Below are positions 35,478 through 44,388 of a stretch of DNA of 64,000 nt, piece by piece; position 1 is the stretch's first letter; every line of letters begins with the position of its first letter. Position numbers and translations under genes: made by a program. The notes beneath the pieces are model-generated. The model was not told where the DNA came from. It saw nothing but the letters and a program-made list of their open reading frames with translations, and did not search any database. The stretch is from Pelagibacterium luteolum (GTDB lineage: Bacteria; Pseudomonadota; Alphaproteobacteria; Rhizobiales; Devosiaceae): the NCBI RefSeq assembly GCF_900100665.1, contig NZ_FNCS01000001.1, forward strand, positions 129,001-193,000, given 5' to 3'.

Positions 35478-36752
35478 TCAGCCGCCCGCTTGGATCGCGA
35501 GGTTGACGTCTTCCTCGATGCGCACCAGTGCTTCATCGACGGTCAGCTCATTGTTGAGCACCTGGCTGATGCGCGTGGTCATCGCGTTCATCATGGCGCG
35601 CTGATAGCGCCATCCCTGGAAACGATAGGCCGCATCATCCATTTTGGGGATCTGCGCGATAAACGTCGCCAAGGCTTCCGATGTCCGCTCGGAGGCCGAG
35701 GGATATTCGACGCCGTTTTCGATCTGCGACACAGCCGATGGGATCTCGACCTCGTTGGAGATGTAGTAGTCGAGGTTCTCGGGCCGGGCATAGAAGTCGA
35801 TCAACTGGCCGGCGATATCGGGATTTTGCGAATGGCTGAAGACTGTCATCGCGCCACCGCCCGGCATCACGGTGCATGAGGACGGCCCGCAGGGCGCAGG
35901 AATGACGGCCCAATCGAAGAGGTCGCCCACTTCGGTATCCATTTGCGCCAGCGTCCACGACCCGCCGAAATACATCACGGTATCTGCGTTAAGGAAGTCC
36001 GAGAACAGCTCGCGGTGCGTCGCGCCGCCAACGGCACCCCAGAGATCCATCGGCATCGTGCCGTCCTGGTGCCATGTAACGAATTGCTCGATCGCCGCCT
36101 TGAGGCCGTCATCGACCACCGGATTGCCCGCTTCGTCGACGAGTTCGGCGCCATAGGAAATCGCAAGGCTGGCAAAGCGGTGGCCTGAGCGATCCATCTC
36201 CATGGGGAATTCCGTGCCGGTCGCTTCGGCGACCTGCCGTGTGGCCTCGGCCCATTCTTCCCATGTCGCACCCTCTTCGGGCACGGGCACGCCGGCCTGC
36301 TCGAACAGCGTGAGATTGACGTAGCCGCCATTGACCGTCAGCGTCGTCGGCATGCCAAAGATCGCCGTCGTTTCCGTGTCGCCTCCGCGCAGCCAGCCAA
36401 GCGTCTGGCCCCATTCCTGCTCGAAATAGTCGGCATCCACGCTGTCAGTGATATCGGCATAAAACCGGCTCAGCCCGCCCAGATCGGTGATGATCGCGAT
36501 ATCGGGCCCCTCGCCCGCTTCGAGCTGCACCGGCAGGCTCTCGACTAGCGTCTGGTAGCTGACCTCTTCGACCACGACGTCAACGCCGGGGTTTTCGGCT
36601 TCGAACTGCTCGGCGAGTTCGGCAAAAATCTCGCCACCCGTACCGGTATCGCCGGCCCAGAGCGTGATCGTCTGGCCAAAGGCCGTCGTTACGGACGCGC
36701 TGGTCATAAGCAGCGCGAGGGCGGTCGTCGTCGTCAACGTCATTCGTAACAT
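35478..36752 (-). CDS. Extracellular sugar-binding protein of the MalE type
   Basis: A 424-residue periplasmic protein with a signal peptide ending near 26 (TTTTALALLMTSASVTTAFG). The mature protein shows the family-1 binding-protein pattern: ENPGVDVVVEEVSYQTL and, near the hinge, VNGGYVNLTLFEQAGVPVPE. I start at ATG 36752 (MLRMTL) because GAGGAGGA precedes it closely; the open frame to 36830 crosses the operators. It is first in the leftward importer operon. Its promoter region has two TGGTNNNACCA sites. The sugar is unknown. Confidence 0.92.
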   Translation of the reverse strand: MLRMTLTTTTALALLMTSASVTTAFGQTITLWAGDTGTGGEIFAELAEQFEAENPGVDVVVEEVSYQTLVESLPVQLEAGEGPDIAIITDLGGLSRFYADITDSVDADYFEQEWGQTLGWLRGGDTETTAIFGMPTTLTVNGGYVNLTLFEQAGVPVPEEGATWEEWAEATRQVAEATGTEFPMEMDRSGHRFASLAISYGAELVDEAGNPVVDDGLKAAIEQFVTWHQDGTMPMDLWGAVGGATHRELFSDFLNADTVMYFGGSWTLAQMDTEVGDLFDWAVIPAPCGPSSCTVMPGGGAMTVFSHSQNPDIAGQLIDFYARPENLDYYISNEVEIPSAVSQIENGVEYPSASERTSEALATFIAQIPKMDDAAYRFQGWRYQRAMMNAMTTRISQVLNNELTVDEALVRIEEDVNLAIQAGG

Positions 36753-36810
36753 TGCTTCCTCCTCCTCAGGACGCCATCGCTTGAGCTGCGACAGATGTGA
36801 AAACCTGTTC

Positions 36811-36821
36811 TGGTAAAACCA
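36811..36821. promoter_or_regulatory. GntR-type operator 1 (TGGTAAAACCA)
   Basis: Fits TGGTNNNACCA, the FadR-like form of the FCD-GntR consensus. It lies between the leftward -35 box and the gene. Confidence 0.6.
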
Positions 36822-36835
36822 AAATGTCAAGTCTC

Positions 36836-36846
36836 TGGTTTGACCA
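36836..36846. promoter_or_regulatory. GntR-type operator 2 (TGGTTTGACCA)
   Basis: Same consensus, extended to CTGGT-TTG-ACCAG. It is 25 bases from operator 1 centre to centre and lies just upstream of the leftward -35 box. Confidence 0.6.
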
Positions 36847-36995
36847 GATTTTGGCGCGCGATATGCTTTCCGTCTAAGTATTCGAAAAATCAGCGCATTT
36901 CCTCACATTTCGCACTCGCTCCAGACAACACCGGCCACGCGAGGATGCGCATTCCTGCCCGTCGCCCCCCTTGACAGCATAGGTGAATTTCGCTC

Positions 36996-37006
36996 TGGTT
37001 TGACCA
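36996..37006. promoter_or_regulatory. GntR-type operator 3 (TGGTTTGACCA)
   Basis: Identical to operator 2 over 11 bases. It covers the expected -10 and start of the rightward promoter. Confidence 0.6.
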
Positions 37007-37065
37007 CAGAGACGATTTCGGCTCCGCGATCGGCAGCCGCAAGATACCCCGGAGGACAGTTTCCA

Positions 37066-38076
37066 ATGCTCAGATTTGCCGCCATCGGCATCGACCACGG
37101 CCATATCTTCGACCACGTCAAAGGCCTCACCCGCGCCGGTGCCGAGTTCGTCGGCTATTGCCCGAAAACCTCGATCCCCGGCCTTGTCGAAAATTTTGCC
37201 AGCACCTATCCCGACGCGCCGCAGATCGATCGCGAAACGCTTTTGGCTGATCAAAGCATCGACATCATCTGCACCGCCGCCATCCCCCGCGACCGCGCCG
37301 GCATCGCCATTGCCGCCATGCGCGCCGGCAAGGACGTGATGAGCGACAAGCCCGGCGTCACAACCTTCGACCAGCTCGATGACATCAAGAAAACCGTCGC
37401 CGACACCGGCAAGATCTTTTCGATCTGCTTTTCGGAGCGCCATTGCGTACGCTCGGCGGTCAAGGCCGGCAAGCTCATTGCCGAGGGCGCCATCGGTCAG
37501 GTCATCCAGACCATCGGCACCGGCCCGCACCGGCTCGGCCAATCGCGCCCCGACTGGTTCTGGAAGCACGACGCCTTTGGCGGCATCATCGTCGATATCG
37601 CCTCTCACCAGATCGACCAGTTCCTCTTTTACACAGGCTCCACCACGGGCGAAGTCGTGACATCCCAAATTGGCAATTTCGCCAACCCCCAAGCGCCTGA
37701 GTTCGAAGATTTCGGCGATTGCCTTTTGCGCAGCGACAAGGCCACCGGCTATGTGCGCGTCGATTGGTTCACCCCCGATGGCCTGCCCACATGGGGCGAC
37801 GGACGCCTCACCATCATGGGCACCAAGGGCTATATCGAACTGCGCAAATACATCGATATCGCGGGTCGCGAGGGTAAGGACCACCTGTTCCTCGTCAACG
37901 ACAAGGGCGTCGAATACATCGATTGCGCGAACGAAGAGCTCGACTATTTCCGCCAGTTCAGCGCCGATGTGCGCGACCGCACCGAGACGGCCATGACCCA
38001 GGACCATGTCTATGAGGTCTGCCGCCTTTCGCTGGAGGCGCAGACCCGCGCCACCGACATTTCTCCCAAGCTCTAA
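37066..38076 (+). CDS. Gfo/Idh/MocA-family oxidoreductase (first of two)
   Basis: A 336-residue NAD(P)-dependent sugar or polyol dehydrogenase. The N-terminal Rossmann part starts MLRFAAIGIDHGHIFDHVKG, with a less canonical glycine motif than its neighbour. The catalytic region has SDKPG (the EKP equivalent, Lys conserved) near 91 and GGIIVDIASHQIDQFLFY with the conserved His. I chose ATG 37066 because GGAGG is 11 bases upstream; the open frame starts at 37000 inside the operator. It is followed by a second family member after 10 bases and probably oxidises the sugar brought in by the divergent importer. Confidence 0.88.
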   Translation: MLRFAAIGIDHGHIFDHVKGLTRAGAEFVGYCPKTSIPGLVENFASTYPDAPQIDRETLLADQSIDIICTAAIPRDRAGIAIAAMRAGKDVMSDKPGVTTFDQLDDIKKTVADTGKIFSICFSERHCVRSAVKAGKLIAEGAIGQVIQTIGTGPHRLGQSRPDWFWKHDAFGGIIVDIASHQIDQFLFYTGSTTGEVVTSQIGNFANPQAPEFEDFGDCLLRSDKATGYVRVDWFTPDGLPTWGDGRLTIMGTKGYIELRKYIDIAGREGKDHLFLVNDKGVEYIDCANEELDYFRQFSADVRDRTETAMTQDHVYEVCRLSLEAQTRATDISPKL

Positions 38077-38086
38077 GGATATAGCC

Positions 38087-39151
38087 ATGACCCGGAAACT
38101 GCGCGTCGGCGTAATCGGAGCCGGCATCGCCCAGCGCCATCTGGCCGGCTACAACTGGAACAAGGATCTGTTCGAGGTGCCGGTGCTCTGCTCGCTCGAC
38201 GAGGACCGCGGCCGCCAGGCCGTGGCCGAATTCGGCGTCGGCGAGTTCACCAATAACGTCGAAACGCTCTTTGCCCGCGACGATATCGACATCATCGACG
38301 TCAGCACCCCGCCCGATTCCCATTTCGAATTCTCAAAGCGCGCCATCGAGGCGGGCAAGCACGTGATCTGCGAAAAGCCCCTGTTCGGCTCGATCGCCGA
38401 TGTCGACAAAATGGTCGAGATCGTTGCGAAAACCGATCGCAAATTCATGCCCATTTTCCAGTATCGCTATGGCTCGGGCCTGCAAAAGCTCAAGCGCCTG
38501 ATCGAACTGGGGCTGACTGGGAAGCCCTTCCTCACCACAATAGAAACTCATTGGTGGCGCGGCCCCGCCTATTACGACGTACCCTGGCGCGGCAAATGGG
38601 CCAGCGAATTGGGCGGCGGTCTTTTGGGCCACGCCATCCACGCCCACGACATGCTCAACTACGTCCACGGCGCCTGCGCTGAAGTCTTTGCCTATGGCGA
38701 AACGCTGGTGAACAAGATCGAAGTCGAAGACACCATGGCGCTCTCGATCAAGATGGCCAACGGCTCGCTCGCCGCCCTGTCGATGACGCTGGGCTCGCGC
38801 AAAGAAATTTCCCGCCTGCGCTTCTGCTTTGCCGATATGGTCGCCGAAAGCATCCTCGAACCCTACACCATGGGCCGCGACCCCTGGGTCTTTACCGCCG
38901 GAGAGCCCGAACATCAGGCCAAGATTGACTCTGCCCTCGCGCAATACGAGGTTGCAGAGGATGGATATACCCGCCAGTTCGAACTCTTCCACGACGCCAT
39001 CGTCAATGACGGCGAACCGCCCGTCACCCTCGAAGACGCGCGCAATTCACTGGAACTGGTCACCGCAGCGTACTATTCCCAGCGCACCGGCCAACCGACA
39101 CAACTTCCCATCACGGCCAATCACCCGCTCTATACGTCATGGCTGCCATGA
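38087..39151 (+). CDS. Gfo/Idh/MocA-family oxidoreductase (second of two)
   Basis: A 354-residue dehydrogenase. The Rossmann motif is VGVIGAGIAQRHLAGY at 7-22, the catalytic lysine is in CEKPLFG near 95-101, and the family His lies in GGGLLGHAIHAHDML. Unlike its neighbour it has the standard GxGxxxxxH pattern. The two may act in sequence, for example an oxidation followed by reduction at another carbon (epimerisation through a keto sugar), but this is inference. I start at ATG 38087 after AAGGAT. The regulator gene overlaps its end as ATGA. Confidence 0.9.
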   Translation: MTRKLRVGVIGAGIAQRHLAGYNWNKDLFEVPVLCSLDEDRGRQAVAEFGVGEFTNNVETLFARDDIDIIDVSTPPDSHFEFSKRAIEAGKHVICEKPLFGSIADVDKMVEIVAKTDRKFMPIFQYRYGSGLQKLKRLIELGLTGKPFLTTIETHWWRGPAYYDVPWRGKWASELGGGLLGHAIHAHDMLNYVHGACAEVFAYGETLVNKIEVEDTMALSIKMANGSLAALSMTLGSRKEISRLRFCFADMVAESILEPYTMGRDPWVFTAGEPEHQAKIDSALAQYEVAEDGYTRQFELFHDAIVNDGEPPVTLEDARNSLELVTAAYYSQRTGQPTQLPITANHPLYTSWLP

Positions 39152-39918
39152 ACAGGAAAACCGCCCAGCAAGGAGACGCGACCATCACAGATGATTTCGC
39201 CCCGCGCCTGTTTGCCGGGCAACGGCTCTATCAGATCGTGGCGCGCCGCATCGCGCGCATGATTGAAGCCAATGCCGGGGATCCGGGTTGGCACATGCCG
39301 TCCGAGCGCGAACTGGCCGAAGAGCTCGAAGTCAGCCGCCCCGTGGTGCGCGAGGCGGTGATCGCGCTCGAAATGCGCGGCATCGTCGAGGTGCGCGGTC
39401 GCGCCGGCATCATGGTGCTGCCGGCCCGCCCCGGTCAGATCAATTTCGATCTGGCCGGCGTCGATACCGGCCCCGGCCCCTTCGAACTCCTCGAAGCGCG
39501 CCTTGCTATTGAGTCCAGCGCCGCGGCGCTGGCCGCCGAACGCGCCACCTCCTACGACATCATGATGCTCGAAGAATGCATCGCCCAGATGGAGCGCGAA
39601 ACCGAAGTCGTTCTGCTACAGGAAAAAGGCGACAGGGACTTCCACATGACCATCGCGAAGATGACCAACAACGCCATCATCATCTCGATGATCGAGGCGC
39701 TGTGGAGCCAGCGCGACGAATCCGTGATGTGGAAAAAACTCCACGAACACATCCACGCCGAAAGCGTCCGCCCGCTCTGGATCGGCGACCACCATTCCAT
39801 CGTCTCCGCCCTCAAGATGCGCCACCCGGACGCGGCCTATAAGGCCATGTCGCGCCACATCAAGAACGTCATCAACGAACTCCTCGAAGCCGACGAACGC
39901 GGCCGCTTCGCACCCTGA
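39148..39918 (+). CDS. GntR-family transcriptional regulator, FCD subfamily
   Basis: A 256-residue regulator with winged helix at about 22-92 (WHMPSERELAEELEVSRPVV) and FCD domain at about 100-245 (Asp and His in GDRDFHMTIAKMTN and WIGDHHSIVSALKMRHPD). ATG 39148 overlaps the stop before it as ATGA; ATG 39139 is in frame 9 bases earlier. It is the obvious candidate to bind the three TGGTNNNACCA sites in the divergent promoter region and thus control importer and dehydrogenases together. Confidence 0.9.
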   Translation: MNRKTAQQGDATITDDFAPRLFAGQRLYQIVARRIARMIEANAGDPGWHMPSERELAEELEVSRPVVREAVIALEMRGIVEVRGRAGIMVLPARPGQINFDLAGVDTGPGPFELLEARLAIESSAAALAAERATSYDIMMLEECIAQMERETEVVLLQEKGDRDFHMTIAKMTNNAIIISMIEALWSQRDESVMWKKLHEHIHAESVRPLWIGDHHSIVSALKMRHPDAAYKAMSRHIKNVINELLEADERGRFAP

Positions 39919-39950
39919 CTATCCGTCGTTCGCCAACTGCATACAGATTA

Positions 39951-39986
39951 TTGACTCGCGTTCGCAAAAATTGGTAACGTTCCCAA
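39951..39986 (+). promoter_or_regulatory. lacI promoter and overlapping operator
   Basis: TTGACT at 39951-39956 and TAACGT at 39975-39980 are 18 bases apart. The operator TTGGTAACGTTCCCAA (39971-39986), palindromic except for one base pair, covers the -10. The central CG is typical of LacI-family sites, so the regulator should repress itself. Confidence 0.65.
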
Positions 39987-40004
39987 AACGGCACTGGGAG
40001 GAAA

Positions 40005-40020
40005 GGCGCGAAATCGCGCC
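40005..40020 (+). promoter_or_regulatory. Hairpin between ribosome site and start of lacI-type gene
   Basis: GGCGCG-AAAT-CGCGCC forms a 6-bp stem directly after GGGAGGAAAG (39996-40005). It could bring that otherwise distant ribosome site to the GTG at 40024 or ATG at 40033, or it could hide it. Confidence 0.45.
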
Positions 40021-40032
40021 GCCGTGCGCACC

Positions 40033-41091
40033 ATGAGCAATTCGGGCAACAGGCAACCGACGATTATCGACATCGCCAAAGCGGCCGGTGTCTCGAAAAG
40101 CACTGTCGCGCGCGCCCTGTCCGGTTCCCCCCATATCGGCGAGGCGAGCCGCGAACGCGTCCTCACCGCAGTGCGCGCACTGGGCTATGAGCGCAACCAT
40201 CTCGCCCACTCCCTGCGGGCGGGTCGCACCGGCATGATCGGGCTCGTCATTCCCGACATCGCCAATCCCTTCTGGGCGGAAGTCGCCCGCGGCGCGCAGG
40301 ATGCCGCCGCCGCCAATGGCTCCTCTCTTTTGATCTTCAGCTCCGACTGGGACGCCGCGCGCGAAGCCAGCCATCTGCGCGCCCTGCGCCAGGCGCGCGT
40401 CGATGGCGCCATAGTCAATCCGGTCGCCGACAATGTCGATGGCCTGGGCCGCTTCGGCCTCCCCGTCGTCCTCATCGGATCGAGCGCCGAGCGCTTTCCC
40501 GAGCTCTCGAGCGTCGGCAGCGACATCGCCCAGGGCGTCGCCCTTGGGCTCGATCACCTTGCCAGCCTTGGACATTTTCGCCCCGCCCTCCTTTTGGGCT
40601 CGCCCAATCGATTGGCACGCGTGCGCTTTTTGCGCGTCGTGCACGACCATTGCCTCGCCCATGATATCGACCCCGCAACGCTGATGATCGAAGAGGGCGA
40701 ATACACTGTCGAATCCGGCAAGGCCGCCACACTGCGCCTCCTTGAACGTGAAGGCGCAGCCGTCCGGTGCATCTTTGCCGCCAATGATCTGATGGCACTC
40801 GGCGCCCTGCTGGCCGTGCGCGAGGCCGGTCTCACCTGCCCCGGCGAAGTGTCCATTTTGGGCTTTGACGGTATTCCAGCCGGAGCCTTCTCCGACCCCG
40901 GATTGACCACCATCGAAAAGCCCGCCCGGTCCATTGGCCTTGAGGGCATCAAGCTTCTAGCCGAGGCCATCGACGGCAATCTCGATCACCGCCGCGTGCT
41001 GCTCGAATGTACGCTCACGATGCGCGGATCGCTCGCCCGGACGGAAAAAGATAACCGCTCCGCACGGCTCGTCGCGGGAGGGAGGAACTAG
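40033..41091 (+). CDS. LacI-family transcriptional regulator
   Basis: A 352-residue regulator. The LacI helix-turn-helix and hinge are at about 7-60 (TIIDIAKAAGVSKSTVARAL, then YERNHLAHSLRAGRTG). The periplasmic-binding-like ligand domain follows, with FAANDLMALGALLAVREAGL near 244. ATG 40033 (MSNSGN) gives the usual N-terminus; GTG 40024 in frame is 9 bases upstream and nearer the ribosome site. Two palindromes built on GGGAACGTTCCC lie at its own promoter and inside the next gene, so it should control itself and the cassette. The permease begins 2 bases after its stop. Confidence 0.92.
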   Translation: MSNSGNRQPTIIDIAKAAGVSKSTVARALSGSPHIGEASRERVLTAVRALGYERNHLAHSLRAGRTGMIGLVIPDIANPFWAEVARGAQDAAAANGSSLLIFSSDWDAAREASHLRALRQARVDGAIVNPVADNVDGLGRFGLPVVLIGSSAERFPELSSVGSDIAQGVALGLDHLASLGHFRPALLLGSPNRLARVRFLRVVHDHCLAHDIDPATLMIEEGEYTVESGKAATLRLLEREGAAVRCIFAANDLMALGALLAVREAGLTCPGEVSILGFDGIPAGAFSDPGLTTIEKPARSIGLEGIKLLAEAIDGNLDHRRVLLECTLTMRGSLARTEKDNRSARLVAGGRN

Positions 41092-41093
41092 GG

Positions 41094-42062
41094 ATGAGTT
41101 TGGACGAAAAGCAACTGGCAGCGCATTTATCCGTGATTGGGAACGTTCCCAAAACGGCTAATCTGCGGACCGCACTCGGCATGAAAATCAGGGCCTGGTG
41201 GCCCTATTACCTCATGCTATTGCCGGGCCTCGTCTATTTCATCGTCTTTCACTACTACCCGATCTATCAGGCCAAGCTCGCCTTTGAGGATTTCCGCATT
41301 TTCGGTGACAACCTCTGGGTCGGCACCAAGCATTTCGAGACGCTTTTCGACTCGCGCGCCTTCTTTCAGGTCCTCGCCAACACCCTGATCATCTCGGCCA
41401 TGAAGATGGCCTTCGTCTTCCCCGTCCCCATCCTTCTGGCGCTCTTGATCAACGAAGTGCGCGCCTCCGGCCTGCGCCGCTTCATCCAGTCAGCGATCTA
41501 CCTGCCGCACTTTTTGTCTTGGGTGGTGATCGCCGGCATCTTCATCGCCGCGCTCTCCCCCTCGTCCGGTGTCGTCAACGAAATCCGCGGCTGGGCGGGC
41601 CTCTCGCCACGCGGCTTCATGACCGAAAGCGGCTCCATCCGCTGGGTCGTTGTGTTTTCCGAGATGTGGCGTTCAGCGGGCTGGGATTCGCTGCTCTATT
41701 TCGCCGCCATCATGGCCATCGACCCCCAGCTTTACGACGCCGCCGAAATGGACGGCGCCAACCGCTGGCAGAAAATCATCAACGTCACCCTGCCCGGCAT
41801 CACCCCGACCATCGCGACGCTGTTCATCCTCAATGTCGGCCTGTTCATGAACGCGGGGTTCGATCAGGTCTTCAACCTCGCCAACGACGCCGTGCGCGAC
41901 CAGATCGATATCATCGACACATATGTCTATCGCATCGGCCTGCAATCGGGACAGTTCTCGCTGGCCACCGCTGCGGGGCTCTTCAAGGGCGTCATCGGCA
42001 TGGTGCTGATCGTTGCCGCCCATACGATTTCCAAGCGACTGACCGGCAAGGGGGTGTGGTAA
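41094..42062 (+). CDS. Sugar ABC importer permease (LplB type)
   Basis: A 322-residue permease with the LplB-type opening WWPYYLMLLPGLVYFIVFHY and the EAA loop DPQLYDAAEMDGANRWQKI. The first 29 residues before MKIRAWW are extra and contain the sequence of the operator at 41137-41152. ATG 41094 is supported by GGAGGGAGGAA; ATG 41181 would start at MKIRAWW but lacks a ribosome site. It pairs with the LplC-type permease one base downstream. Confidence 0.92.
   Translation: MSLDEKQLAAHLSVIGNVPKTANLRTALGMKIRAWWPYYLMLLPGLVYFIVFHYYPIYQAKLAFEDFRIFGDNLWVGTKHFETLFDSRAFFQVLANTLIISAMKMAFVFPVPILLALLINEVRASGLRRFIQSAIYLPHFLSWVVIAGIFIAALSPSSGVVNEIRGWAGLSPRGFMTESGSIRWVVVFSEMWRSAGWDSLLYFAAIMAIDPQLYDAAEMDGANRWQKIINVTLPGITPTIATLFILNVGLFMNAGFDQVFNLANDAVRDQIDIIDTYVYRIGLQSGQFSLATAAGLFKGVIGMVLIVAAHTISKRLTGKGVW
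41137..41152. promoter_or_regulatory. Perfect LacI-type operator inside the permease gene
   Basis: TTGGGAACGTTCCCAA is a perfect 16-base palindrome with central CG, in codons 15-20. The adjoining 17 bases AACGTTCCCAAAACGGC also occur at the lacI promoter operator (from 39976). TTGGAC at 41100 and CATTTA 18 bases on could form an internal promoter just before it. Confidence 0.65.
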
Positions 42063-42063
42063 C

Positions 42064-42960
42064 ATGGCCCGCGCCAATTCAACCCGTTTCGAACGCCTCG
42101 AACAGACAATCATCGTCTCGAGCCTCTTGCTGATGGTGGTGATCACCGTCCAGCCGATCCTCAACCTTCTGGCCGTATCGTTTTCAGACCCGGCGCAGGT
42201 GCCCTCCATGAGCGGGCTCGCCGTAACGCCCAGCGGCTTTTCCACCGACGTTTGGATGCTGTTGCTCAGCCATCCCGGCGTTCAGCGCGGTATGCTCAAC
42301 TCGGTGTTCATCACCGTCACCGGCACCATCCTCAACGTCACCTTCACCGCCCTCATGGCCTGGGCGCTCTCCCGCCCTCGTCTCCCCGGCCGACGCATTC
42401 TTTTCGTCTTCGTCCTCGCCACCATCGTTTTCGAGCCCGGCCTCATCCCTGACTATTTCGTCGTGCGCGAACTGGGCCTGCTCAACACCTATTGGGCCGT
42501 CATCCTCTATAAGCTCGTCAACGCCTGGTATCTGATCATCCTCATCCGCTTTTTCGAGGAAGTCCCCGGCGAACTGCTCGAGGCCGCCGAACTCGATGGC
42601 GCCAACGCCTTCCAGACGCTCTGGAAAGTGGTCCTGCCGCTCACCATGCCGGCGCTCGCCACCATCACCTTGTTCTACCTCGTCTATCACTGGAACGAGT
42701 TCCTGCGCCCCATGATCTACCTCACCGACTCCGCAATGCATCCCCTTCAGGTCGTGCTGCGCAAATTCGTTCTTGAAGGCGACAAATCCTCGATGGTCGG
42801 CGTCGCCGCGATGACCAATTACCAGGGCGCCGGCCAAATCAGCTCCCGCGCGCTGAACGCCGGGATGATCATGCTGACCATCCTGCCCATTCTGGCGGTC
42901 TATCCGCTGATTTTAAAGTTCTTCACCAAGGGCACCATGAGCGGTGCCCTCAAGGGATAA
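42064..42960 (+). CDS. Sugar ABC importer permease (LplC/YtcP type)
   Basis: A 298-residue permease, one base after its partner. The EAA loop is PGELLEAAELDGANAFQTLW. The segments QPILNLLAVSFSDPAQV and IYLTDSAMHPLQVVLRKFVL are characteristic of the LplC/YtcP group that usually works with large-glycan or glycoside-binding lipoproteins in Gram-positives; here it is in an alphaproteobacterium. The binding-protein gene follows after 33 bases. Confidence 0.92.
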   Translation: MARANSTRFERLEQTIIVSSLLLMVVITVQPILNLLAVSFSDPAQVPSMSGLAVTPSGFSTDVWMLLLSHPGVQRGMLNSVFITVTGTILNVTFTALMAWALSRPRLPGRRILFVFVLATIVFEPGLIPDYFVVRELGLLNTYWAVILYKLVNAWYLIILIRFFEEVPGELLEAAELDGANAFQTLWKVVLPLTMPALATITLFYLVYHWNEFLRPMIYLTDSAMHPLQVVLRKFVLEGDKSSMVGVAAMTNYQGAGQISSRALNAGMIMLTILPILAVYPLILKFFTKGTMSGALKG

Positions 42961-42993
42961 CCACAAGCACATTCTACCAAGGAGGAGAGTAAA

Positions 42994-44388
42994 ATGCTTG
43001 CACGAAATCTGCTGAGTTCGGTCGCTGCGATCGCAGTGGCCGCGGGACTGGGAGGGGCCGCACTGGCTCAGGACGTCCCAACTGTCACCATCATCGCCCA
43101 TGAAAATCCCGGCGACGCCGAATTGGCCGAACGCATCGAGGCCAGCATGGCCGAAGCGGGCACGCCTGTCGATATCGAACTCATCGGCATCCCCAGCTCG
43201 GGCTATCCCGACGCCTTGAGCCTGCGCCTTCTCTCGGGCGAAATCCCCGACATCATGTATTTCCAGGGCGCCGATGCCGAGTTCGCCAATCAGGGCATTC
43301 TCGAAGATCTCCGCCCCTGGATCGAACAGTCGACCTATCTCAAGGACGCGCTCTGGGCGCACAACGTCGCGCGCCTCGAAAACTACCCCTATCTGCTCTA
43401 TGTCTTCCCCGCCCGCACCAAATCCGCCGTCGTCCGCAGCGACTGGCTCGAAGAGAGCGGCCTCGCCGCGCCGACCAATCTCGACGAGTGGACCGAATTC
43501 CTGCGCGCGATGTCGGAGTCAGATTTCGACGGCAACGGCGCCCAGGACACCTACGGCATCCTTGCGCCAGACAACACCGCCGAACTCGACGCCATCTTCA
43601 ACCCCTCATTCGGCGTCACCGCGACCTGGCTTGAACAGGACGGCGAATGGATCCACGCCCGCGTATCGGACGCCGAGCGCGCCAAGCTTGAATATTACCA
43701 GATGCTCTACGCCGAAGGCATCCTCGACCCCGAATACGTCACCTCGAACTGGGAAGTGAAGGAAGACAAATTCTACACTGGCCGCGTCGCCGTCGTCATG
43801 GGCACCGCCGGTCCGGTGATCGATATCTACCGCACCAAGATGCAGGAAATAAACGAAGGCTCCGACCTCACCCTGCTTGCGCCCCCCGACGGACTGGAAG
43901 CCGTTAACGTCGCCAAGGAAGATCGCGGATTCGCCATCCACGCCATGAGCGACAACAAGGAAGCGGCTTTTGCCGTCCTCGACTTCCTCGCCAGCCCCGA
44001 GGGCCAGTTCATCGATCGCCTCGGCGTCGAGGGCGAGCACTACACGATGAACGGCGACACCGTCGAAGTCCTGCCCGCCATGGGCACCTGGTATCCGCGC
44101 TTCTGGACGGTCAATCCCGACTATTGGAGCCCGCCGGTCGACCTGCTCTCCGACGTCGGCCAGGGCTCTCTCGCCCAGGGTGCTGAATATTTCGTGCCCG
44201 ACAACGCCTTTGTCTGGCCCGCCGAACTGGCCAGCGATGTGGACGCCGCCGAACAATACTACCGCTCGTCGGTCTTCCGCTTCGTCTCTGGCGAATGGTC
44301 GATGGACCAGTGGGACCAATATGTCGAAGGCTGGAACGCAGCCGGCGGCAACGCCATGACCGAATACGCAAGGACAGTGCTTCCATGA
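42994..44388 (+). CDS. Extracellular sugar-binding protein (LplA-like)
   Basis: A 464-residue periplasmic binding protein with a signal peptide cut after ALA near residue 25 (AAIAVAAGLGGAALAQ). Family features include RLLSGEIPDIMYFQGADAEF and DWLEESGLAAPTNLDEWTEF. The large size fits LplA-type proteins for oligosaccharides or glycosides. AAGGAGGAGA precedes the start. Its stop overlaps the first glycohydrolase gene as ATGA, tying uptake to that enzyme. Confidence 0.92.
   Translation: MLARNLLSSVAAIAVAAGLGGAALAQDVPTVTIIAHENPGDAELAERIEASMAEAGTPVDIELIGIPSSGYPDALSLRLLSGEIPDIMYFQGADAEFANQGILEDLRPWIEQSTYLKDALWAHNVARLENYPYLLYVFPARTKSAVVRSDWLEESGLAAPTNLDEWTEFLRAMSESDFDGNGAQDTYGILAPDNTAELDAIFNPSFGVTATWLEQDGEWIHARVSDAERAKLEYYQMLYAEGILDPEYVTSNWEVKEDKFYTGRVAVVMGTAGPVIDIYRTKMQEINEGSDLTLLAPPDGLEAVNVAKEDRGFAIHAMSDNKEAAFAVLDFLASPEGQFIDRLGVEGEHYTMNGDTVEVLPAMGTWYPRFWTVNPDYWSPPVDLLSDVGQGSLAQGAEYFVPDNAFVWPAELASDVDAAEQYYRSSVFRFVSGEWSMDQWDQYVEGWNAAGGNAMTEYARTVLP

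Larger units (their letters stand above)
36753..37065. promoter_or_regulatory. Divergent promoter region with three GntR-type sites
   Basis: This 313-base stretch has no gene. Leftward: TTGACA (complement of 36825-36830) serves the binding-protein gene, flanked by two operators. Rightward: TTGACA at 36971-36976 lies about 90 bases before the oxidoreductase start, with an operator over its expected -10. The ribosome site GGAGG is at 37051-37055. Confidence 0.65.
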
